Shown: piece by piece, positions 1 to 5,205 of the stretch | How the letters are laid out: every line of letters begins with the position of its first letter | How positions within the stretch are numbered: position 1 is the first letter of the stretch | Origin: Kiritimatiellia bacterium | GTDB taxonomy: Bacteria; Verrucomicrobiota; Kiritimatiellia; RFP12; UBA1067 | Assembly (NCBI GenBank): GCA_016302985.1 | Contig: JAEDMN010000223.1 | Location: 1 to 5,205 of the forward strand | DNA length: 5,205 bases | Direction: 5' to 3' | Notes under the pieces: generated by a model | Databases searched by the model: none | Told to the model about the DNA's origin: nothing | Seen by the model: the letters and a program-made list of their open reading frames with translations, nothing else | Position numbers and translations under genes: made by a program

Positions 1-1064
<1,064 letters not shown>

Positions 1065-1074
1065 GGCAAAAAGG

Positions 1075-1081
1075 CTTCCTT
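1075..1081 (-). promoter_or_regulatory. ribosome binding site of gyrA
   Basis: The minus strand reads AAGGAAG, followed by 10 nt to the ATG at 1064. The AAGGA core matches the anti-Shine-Dalgarno sequence, but the spacing (12 nt from the core) is on the long side. The site lies in a small AAGG-AAG-CCTT palindrome that could fold into a weak 4-bp stem. No better-placed purine tract exists, so this supports the ATG at 1064 as the start. Confidence 0.6.
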
Positions 1082-1111
1082 GGTGGGCTTCAATGGAATT
1101 CTAGGGCAGAT

Positions 1112-1140
1112 ATTATACCATCTCCGAGGCGGAAAACCAA
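1112..1140 (-). promoter_or_regulatory. sigma70-type promoter of gyrA with extended -10
   Basis: On the minus strand the -35 element is TTGGTT (1140-1135, matching TTG of TTGACA). A 17-bp spacer follows, then a perfect -10 TATAAT (1117-1112). The spacer ends in TGG, giving TGnTATAAT, the extended -10 signature. Predicted transcription start is near 1105, giving a leader of about 40 nt before the gyrA ATG. This is the only AT-rich patch in an otherwise very GC-rich window, which makes a chance match less likely. The -35 is only moderate; the extended -10 probably compensates. The repeat cluster starts 7 bp upstream of the -35. Confidence 0.8.
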
Positions 1141-1147
1141 TGCGTGT

Positions 1148-1246
1148 GTGCAAGACTCAGATGCCCCGAGCCGCCCCGGAGCCGCCGCACGGGCCCGGAG
1201 CATCAGACGTGCAAGACTCAGATGCCCCGAGCCGCCCCGGAGCCGC
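1148..1246. repeat. two identical 38-bp direct repeats, 61-bp period
   Basis: An identical 38-bp stretch occurs at 1148-1185 and 1209-1246, beginning GTGCAAGACTCAGATGCCCC and ending GGAGCCGC. The first copy is followed by 23 bp ending in CCCGGAGCATCAGAC. The second is followed by a similar but shorter tail with CCCGGGGCATCAGAG (1252-1266). Each unit therefore carries a left arm (ACTCAGATGCCCCGAG) and a right arm roughly its reverse complement, so each can fold on itself. The perfect identity of the two copies suggests a fairly recent tandem duplication. It lies in the non-coding gap between coaC and gyrA. Confidence 0.9.
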
Positions 1247-1266
1247 ATGGGCCCGGGGCATCAGAG
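1217..1266 (-). terminator. long GC-rich hairpin between coaC and gyrA, candidate terminator without U-tract
   Basis: Bases 1217-1233 pair with 1250-1266: 15 of 17 positions are complementary, with mismatches at 1220/1263 and 1230/1253, around a 16-nt GC-rich loop. Extending outward to 1209-1274 keeps most pairs (19 of 23 for the 1209-1231 and 1252-1274 arms). A second, slightly weaker hairpin of the same type lies at 1157-1207. The position, just after the coaC stop and before the gyrA promoter, suits transcription termination or 3'-end protection of the coaC message. No T-run follows the stem on either strand, so a classical intrinsic terminator is not shown. It could equally be a REP-like palindromic element. 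Confidence 0.35.
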
Positions 1267-1301
1267 TTTCGCACAGGCCCGGGGCATCAGAGTTTCGCAC
1301 A
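1250..1301. repeat. 26-bp perfect tandem duplication across the coaC stop codon
   Basis: The 26-bp unit starting GGCCCGGGGCATCAGAGTTT occupies 1250-1275 and 1276-1301 without any difference, followed by 4 more matching bases (GGCC). Read on the minus strand, the copy at 1276-1301 contains the last coaC codons (TGT GCG AAA CTC TGA). The copy at 1250-1275 repeats that same end downstream of the gene. Each copy also carries the right arm of the neighbouring hairpin, so the duplication adds an extra arm with no left partner of its own. Confidence 0.92.
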
Positions 1302-1817
1302 GGCCGCGAAGATCTCGGCGGGCTCGGACATGCGGCCGACGCCCGTCGTGCCGCACGCGAGGTCGCCGTCGCCCGGCTGCACGAAATGCACGCCGCGCGC
1401 CTTCAGCGTCGCGAGGTTCGCCTGCGTGGCGGGATTCTCCCACATGCCCGTGTTCATCGCGGGCGCGACGAGCACCGGCGCCTTCGTCGCGAGCGCGACG
1501 GAGCTCAGCAGGTCGTCGGCGAGGCCGTGCGCCATCTTGGCGAGGATGTTGGCCGTCGCGGGCGCGATCACGAGCAGGTCCGCGCTCTCCGCGAGGCCGA
1601 TGTGGTCCGGCTTCCAGCTCAGCGGCTCCGCGAACATCCTGTTCTGCACCGGGTTCCGGCTGAGCGTGCGGAACGTGAGCGGCGTCACGAACTCGAGCGC
1701 GTGGTCCGTCATGACCACGTGCACGTCGTCGCCGTTCCTGACGAAGAGGCGCACGAGCTCGCACGCCTTGTAGGCGGCGATGGACCCCGTGACGCCGATG
1801 ACGATCTTTCTAGCCAT
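1287..1817 (-). CDS. coaC: phosphopantothenoylcysteine decarboxylase, stand-alone CoaC domain
   Basis: Cytosolic FMN enzyme of coenzyme A synthesis that decarboxylates 4'-phosphopantothenoylcysteine to 4'-phosphopantetheine. The 176-aa protein is a complete HFCD-family domain: GVTGSIAAYKACELVR at 8-23 (flavin-binding start), FVTPLTFRTLS 43-53, His72 in DHIGLAESADL (E. coli Dfp H75), APATANILAKMAHGLADDLL 85-104, PAMNTGMW 119-126 with Asn122 (Dfp N125), and Cys155 in LACG (Dfp C158), then GVGRMSEP. UbiX-type prenyltransferases lack this PAMN/ACG set, so CoaC is clearly preferred. Most bacteria fuse it to a CoaB synthetase domain (about 400 aa in all); here the chain stops right after the CoaC domain, and the 222 nt before gyrA hold no CoaB. 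A strong Shine-Dalgarno 5 nt upstream fixes the ATG at 1817. The gap to dinG is 89 nt, with no convincing promoter in it, so read-through from dinG is possible. The last codons and stop lie inside the 26-bp duplication. Confidence 0.92.
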   Translation of the reverse strand: MARKIVIGVTGSIAAYKACELVRLFVRNGDDVHVVMTDHALEFVTPLTFRTLSRNPVQNRMFAEPLSWKPDHIGLAESADLLVIAPATANILAKMAHGLADDLLSSVALATKAPVLVAPAMNTGMWENPATQANLATLKARGVHFVQPGDGDLACGTTGVGRMSEPAEIFAACAKL

Positions 1818-1822
1818 GACTG

Positions 1823-1830
1823 CTCCCCTT
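1823..1830 (-). promoter_or_regulatory. strong ribosome binding site of coaC
   Basis: The minus strand reads AAGGGGAG, then 5 nt (CAGTC), then ATG at 1817. This decides the start: the same reading frame stays open far upstream into the region overlapping dinG, but the CoaC homology begins exactly at MARKIVIGVTGS behind this site. Confidence 0.85.
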
Positions 1831-1906
1831 TGAATTCGAAAGAAGGCCGTGAAGCCCTTGTTGTTGTACGCGTGTCGTGATCCGCCTGAAGGTGTGCGTC
1901 TGTCGT

Positions 1907-4249
1907 TCATCTCGCGAGGAATTCGGCGGCGCGGGCGAGCGTCTCCTCGAGCGTCGCCATCGTGTGCACGGACGCGGGCACCGCCTTGCGGAAGAGCGCG
2001 CCGTAGTTCTTGGCGGCGAGGCGGGGATCGGTCACCACCACCACGCCGCGGTCGCCCTGCGTGCGCACGAGGCGGCCGAAGCCCTGGCGGAAGCGGACCT
2101 GCGCCTCGGGCAGCATGTAGTCCCGGAACGGCGTGCCGCCCTGCTCCTTGATGCGCTCGCAGCGCGCCTCGACGATCGGCTCGCCCACCTGCGGGAACGG
2201 CAGGCGCGCGAGCACGACGCAGCTGAGGGCGGGTCCCGGCACGTCCACGCCCTCCCAGAAGGACTGCGCGCCGAAGAGGACGAGCGGACGCACCGCGGGC
2301 CGCAGCGCGTCCTTGAGCGCGGCGACCATCGACTCGCGCGAGACGCCGTCGCCCTGCACGAGCAGGTCGATCCCCGCCGCCTCGAGCAGCGGCCGCGTCC
2401 GCTCCGCCGCGGCCCGCATCATCTCGTAGGCCGTGAACAGCACGAGGCCCCGTCCGCGGGAGGCCGCGAACAGGTCGCGCAGGAACGGCGCGAGCGCGTC
2501 GACGTAGCGCGTCATGGACTCGGCGGGGTCGGGCAGGCAGTTCGGCGCCAGCATGAGGGTCTGGCGGAAATAGTCGAACGGGGACGCGGCCACGAGCCGC
2601 GCGAGACGGTCCTCGTCCACCAGGGACGTGCCGAGCTTGCGCGCCATGTAGTCGAACTTGTCCCCCGCGCGCAGCGTGGCGGAGCAGAGCACCACGCTGT
2701 CCTTCGCGTCGTAGAAGTAGCGCTTCATCTCGCCCGCGACCGAGAGCGGGGCGGCGACCATGCGCACGTGGGCGGGCTGGCGCGTCCTGCGGTTCGCGGG
2801 GCACTTCTCCGCCCAGTACACGCGGGACGGGTCGCTCGCCGCGAGCACGAAGCGCGCCTCGAGGATGAACGCGGTGAACGCGGCCGCGACGCCCTCCATC
2901 TGGCCGGCCAGGTCGTCGAACAGCCCGGGCGCGTCCTCCGCGGCCAGGCGCAGCGCCTTCCCGAGGTCCACGAGGATCCCCTGCAGCCGCGCGAGCGACT
3001 CCTCGAGCCGCAGGCCGGCCGCGTCGAGCGCGGCCTCGTCCCACTGGTCGTCGCGGTAGTCCGCGAACAGGCCGCGCAGCGAGTACTGCCGCCGCCCCGG
3101 CACGCCGGCCGGCAGCAGCGGCCGACGCACGCGCACGAGCTCCAGCCCGGGCGCGGGCGAGAAGAGCCGGTCGAGCAGCGCGAAGAGCGCATCCCCCTCC
3201 TGCTGCGCGAACTTGAGCTGCACGTGCGCGCGCACCGCGAGCTCGCGCACCTCCTCCGCGAGCGCCCGCGACGGGATGGAGCCCTTCTGCAGCTGGCGCT
3301 CGACCGACCCGAGCGCGCCGCGCGTGCGGCCGGGGCCGCGGCGGGACTTCGACGGGCGCGCCAGCTTGCCGAGCAGCTGCGCGAGCGCGGGGCGCGAGAG
3401 CTCGTACGAGAAGAAGCCCGTCGCGACGTCCTCGAGGTTGTGCGCCTCGTCGAAGACGAGCCGTCCGAAGGCGGGCAGGATGCCGCCCGCCGGATTCGTC
3501 GCCTCCGCGAGCACGAGCGCGTGGTTCGCGACCACGACGTGCGCCTGGAGCGCGCGGGCGCGCGCCTTCGCGACGAAGCACTTGGAACGGAAGGGGCAGG
3601 CGCGCCCGAGGCAGTCCTCGGGGGGGCAGGAGAGACGCGGGCGCAGCTCGTCGTCGCCGAAGTCGTCCAGGTCGCCGTCCGCCGTGCGGAACAGCCAGTC
3701 GAGGAAGCGCGCGAACGCCGCCCGCTCGTCCTCGGCGAGCGTCCAGTAGCCGCCCTGCATGTACTCGCCGAGCATCCGCAGGCAGAGGTAGTTGGACCGT
3801 CCCTTGAGCAGCGCCATGCGGAACTTCGCGGCGTCTGCGCCGAGCGTGCGCGCGGCCCGCGGGAGGTCGCTCGAGATCAGCTGGCTCTGCAGGTTGCGCG
3901 TCGCCGTCGAAATCACGACGGGCGTGTCGTTGAGGAAGCTCCACTGCACGGCCGGCACGAGGTACGCGAGCGACTTGCCGACGCCCGTGCCCGCCTCGAC
4001 CATCAGATGCCGCCGGCCGTTGAACGCGGACGCGACGGCACGGGACATCTCGAGCTGGCCGGGACGCGCCTCGTAGCCCGGCATCGCGCCGAGCGTGCCG
4101 CCGGGCGCGAGGTGCCCGGCCACCGCCTCGACGTCGAGCGGCGAGCAGTCCTCATGGGCGGGCAGGCGGCACCTGGGTCCGCCCTGCTGGAGGTCCGGCA
4201 GGAAGCTGGCCCAGTTCGGGTCGTCCATGAAGGCGGCGGGGTCGACCAC
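1907..4249 (-). CDS. dinG: DinG-family ATP-dependent DNA helicase with iron-sulfur cluster
   Basis: Superfamily 2 XPD-like helicase. Family members unwind DNA 5' to 3' and resolve R-loops, D-loops and similar structures in repair. The 780-aa protein carries all expected motifs: Q-motif-like YEARPGQLEM at 59-68, Walker A EAGTGVGKS 85-93, motif Ia STATRNLQSQL 114-124, DEAH box VFDEAHNLE 265-273, SATL 523-526, motif IV GLVLFTAYEMM 601-611, motif V QSFWEGVDVPG 662-672, and motif VI QGFGRLVR 722-729 with arginine-finger candidates R726 and R729. Likely 4Fe-4S ligands are C156, C213, C218 and C224; the last three have the same spacing as E. coli DinG C194/C199/C205. C208 is an additional nearby cysteine. 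There is no N-terminal exonuclease domain, and the protein is somewhat longer than E. coli DinG (about 716 aa). GTG 4249 is chosen because AGGTGG lies 3 nt upstream; ATG 4228 (Met8) is the alternative. It starts 7 nt after the rluA-like stop, so the two are probably translationally coupled. DinG versus the related YoaA cannot be settled from sequence alone. Confidence 0.93.
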   Translation of the reverse strand: MVDPAAFMDDPNWASFLPDLQQGGPRCRLPAHEDCSPLDVEAVAGHLAPGGTLGAMPGYEARPGQLEMSRAVASAFNGRRHLMVEAGTGVGKSLAYLVPAVQWSFLNDTPVVISTATRNLQSQLISSDLPRAARTLGADAAKFRMALLKGRSNYLCLRMLGEYMQGGYWTLAEDERAAFARFLDWLFRTADGDLDDFGDDELRPRLSCPPEDCLGRACPFRSKCFVAKARARALQAHVVVANHALVLAEATNPAGGILPAFGRLVFDEAHNLEDVATGFFSYELSRPALAQLLGKLARPSKSRRGPGRTRGALGSVERQLQKGSIPSRALAEEVRELAVRAHVQLKFAQQEGDALFALLDRLFSPAPGLELVRVRRPLLPAGVPGRRQYSLRGLFADYRDDQWDEAALDAAGLRLEESLARLQGILVDLGKALRLAAEDAPGLFDDLAGQMEGVAAAFTAFILEARFVLAASDPSRVYWAEKCPANRRTRQPAHVRMVAAPLSVAGEMKRYFYDAKDSVVLCSATLRAGDKFDYMARKLGTSLVDEDRLARLVAASPFDYFRQTLMLAPNCLPDPAESMTRYVDALAPFLRDLFAASRGRGLVLFTAYEMMRAAAERTRPLLEAAGIDLLVQGDGVSRESMVAALKDALRPAVRPLVLFGAQSFWEGVDVPGPALSCVVLARLPFPQVGEPIVEARCERIKEQGGTPFRDYMLPEAQVRFRQGFGRLVRTQGDRGVVVVTDPRLAAKNYGALFRKAVPASVHTMATLEETLARAAEFLAR

Positions 4250-4252
4250 CGG

Positions 4253-4258
4253 CCACCT
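4253..4258 (-). promoter_or_regulatory. ribosome binding site of dinG overlapping the upstream stop codon
   Basis: The minus strand reads AGGTGG, 3 nt before GTG 4249. Its first two bases (AG) are the last two bases of the TAG stop (4259-4257) of the rluA-like gene. This arrangement is typical of translational coupling, and it supports the GTG start over the ATG seven codons further in, although the spacing is tight. Confidence 0.55.
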
Positions 4259-5205
4259 ACTTCTTGCCCATGCCGAAGAGACGGAGCGCGGCGCGGAAAT
4301 CGGCCGGAAGCGGAGAATGGGCCCTGATCTGCTCGCCCTTGCGCAGCGGGTCGGGCAGCGCGAGCGACGCGGCGTGCAGCATCTGGCGCGGCACGGTCAT
4401 GAGGCGCGGGTCGCGCGCGGACTTGAGGCCGAACGTGCGGTCGCCGACGATGGGGTGGCGCACGCCCGCGAGGTGGCGGCGGATCTGGTTCGTCCGCCCC
4501 GTCTCGATGCGCACGCGCAGGTAGGAGGCGTCCGGCCCGACGGCCTCGCGCGTCACGTCCGACAGCGCGGGCTGGTCGTCCAGCGGCGCGTCGATGCGCT
4601 GGTGCGGATAGGGGAAGGCCCCGGCGACGATCGCGTAGTAGGTCTTCTGCACGCGGCGCGTCTTGAACACCTCGACGGCCGCGAGGTAGGCGGCGTACGT
4701 CTTCGCGAAGAGCAGGCAGCCCGTCGTGTCGCGGTCCAGGCGGTGCACGGCCTGCAGGGTCGGCTGCTTCAGCTGCACGCGCAGGATGGCCTCGGCGGAC
4801 TTCGGGTCCTCGTTCGACAGCAGGCCCGCGGGCTTGTCGGCCACCACGAAGTCCGGCGTCTCGACGAGCACGCGCACGTGCTTGCGCTCCTCGGGGGCGA
4901 TCGCGGTCTTCGCGCTGCCGGCCTGGCGGCGCGCGGCCGCGACGACGGCCTTCGGGATCTCGACGGCGTCGCCCGTCTTCAGCAGGTGGTGCGCGATCCA
5001 CACGCAGCGGCGGTTGACCCACACGCTGCGGCCGTCGATGACGGCCTTCGCGGCGCGGCGGGAGAGCCCGAGGCGCGCGGCGAGGAAGTCCTGCAGCGCC
5101 TTGCCGGCGTCGGGACGGTTCACGACGAGCGACGCGACGTTCGCGGCGAACTTCGGCGCGCGCGGACCGGACGCGGCGGCCGGGGCCGGGCGCGGGGCGT
5201 TCGGG
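4257..5205 (-). CDS. RluA-family RNA pseudouridine synthase (5' end open at window edge)
   Basis: Isomerises specific uridines in rRNA or tRNA to pseudouridine. Numbering from GTG 5123 (288 aa): an S4 RNA-binding domain at about 5-55 (DAGKALQDFLAARLGLSRRAAKAVIDGRSVWVN), a linker, then the catalytic domain with ADKPAGLLSNED 95-106, the active-site block HRLDRDTTGCLLFAK 127-141 (catalytic Asp130), QKTYYAIVAG 159-168, GRTNQIRRHLAGVRHPIVGD 209-228 and MLHAASLAL 248-256. The usual GRTHQIR motif has Asn in place of His here. The frame stays open from GTG 5123 to the window edge, encoding a Pro/Ala/basic stretch (NAPRPAPAAASGPRAPKF), and no Shine-Dalgarno precedes the GTG. I therefore treat the gene as 5'-partial, with GTG 5123 as an alternative start. 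The target uridine and the exact subfamily (RluA, RluC or RluD) cannot be named from sequence. First gene of the probable rluA-like/dinG unit. Confidence 0.9.
   Translation of the reverse strand, partial: PNAPRPAPAAASGPRAPKFAANVASLVVNRPDAGKALQDFLAARLGLSRRAAKAVIDGRSVWVNRRCVWIAHHLLKTGDAVEIPKAVVAAARRQAGSAKTAIAPEERKHVRVLVETPDFVVADKPAGLLSNEDPKSAEAILRVQLKQPTLQAVHRLDRDTTGCLLFAKTYAAYLAAVEVFKTRRVQKTYYAIVAGAFPYPHQRIDAPLDDQPALSDVTREAVGPDASYLRVRIETGRTNQIRRHLAGVRHPIVGDRTFGLKSARDPRLMTVPRQMLHAASLALPDPLRKGEQIRAHSPLPADFRAALRLFGMGKK

Noticed and set aside
1148..1301. CRISPR array
   Set aside because: The repeats have only two copies each, lie next to each other with no unique spacers of uniform length, and no cas genes are present.
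1831..1906. Promoter or terminator in the 89-nt gap between dinG and coaC
   Set aside because: The best promoter-like match (TTCAGG and TACAAC at 16 bp) is weak, and the only stem (AAGG...CCTT) is 4 bp. Neither can be supported.
1818..3944. Upstream continuation of the coaC reading frame (would give an 885-aa protein)
   Set aside because: The extra part is a shifted-frame reading of dinG, composed mostly of Arg, Ala and Gly. CoaC homology begins exactly at Met 1817 behind a strong Shine-Dalgarno.
1877..4327. 816-codon open frame on the plus strand, antisense to dinG
   Set aside because: Its product is Arg/His/Glu-rich low complexity with no recognisable domain. It lies opposite a complete helicase with every motif, and long antisense open frames are expected when third codon positions are mostly G or C.

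Overview
The window is a GC-rich stretch of bacterial chromosome (codon third positions mostly G or C) in which every supportable gene reads right to left on the minus strand. I see no phage, transposon, CRISPR or defence genes. The gene set is housekeeping: RNA modification, DNA helicase, coenzyme A synthesis and DNA gyrase. The organism cannot be fixed from this window. The GyrA sequence, the very GC-rich composition and a stand-alone CoaC would fit a GC-rich environmental or gut lineage, possibly of the PVC group, but that is a weak inference.

Layout in the direction of transcription (high to low coordinates). (1) 5205-4257: an RluA-family pseudouridine synthase, an S4 domain plus a catalytic domain, open at its 5' end to the window edge. 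(2) 4249-1907: a complete DinG/XPD-type iron-sulfur helicase of 780 aa that begins with GTG 7 nt after the rluA-like stop, so the two are almost certainly co-transcribed. (3) An 89-nt gap, then 1817-1287: a stand-alone 176-aa phosphopantothenoylcysteine decarboxylase (CoaC) with a strong Shine-Dalgarno and all the catalytic motifs, but no fused CoaB domain. (4) 1286-1065: a 222-nt intergenic region. Its distal part is packed with GC-rich direct and inverted repeats that reach back over the coaC stop codon. Its proximal part holds an excellent sigma70-type promoter (perfect TATAAT, extended TG, 17-bp spacer). (5) 1064-1: the first 354 codons of gyrA, running off the left edge.

The first three genes may form one transcription unit (rluA-like, dinG, then coaC after a gap), while gyrA clearly has its own promoter. 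The repeat/hairpin cluster sits exactly between them and is the one part of the window that ordinary gene content does not explain. The sequence does not support an undescribed multi-gene system here. The points worth a second look are the hairpin repeat cluster, the 26-bp tandem duplication across the coaC stop codon, and the CoaC without CoaB.
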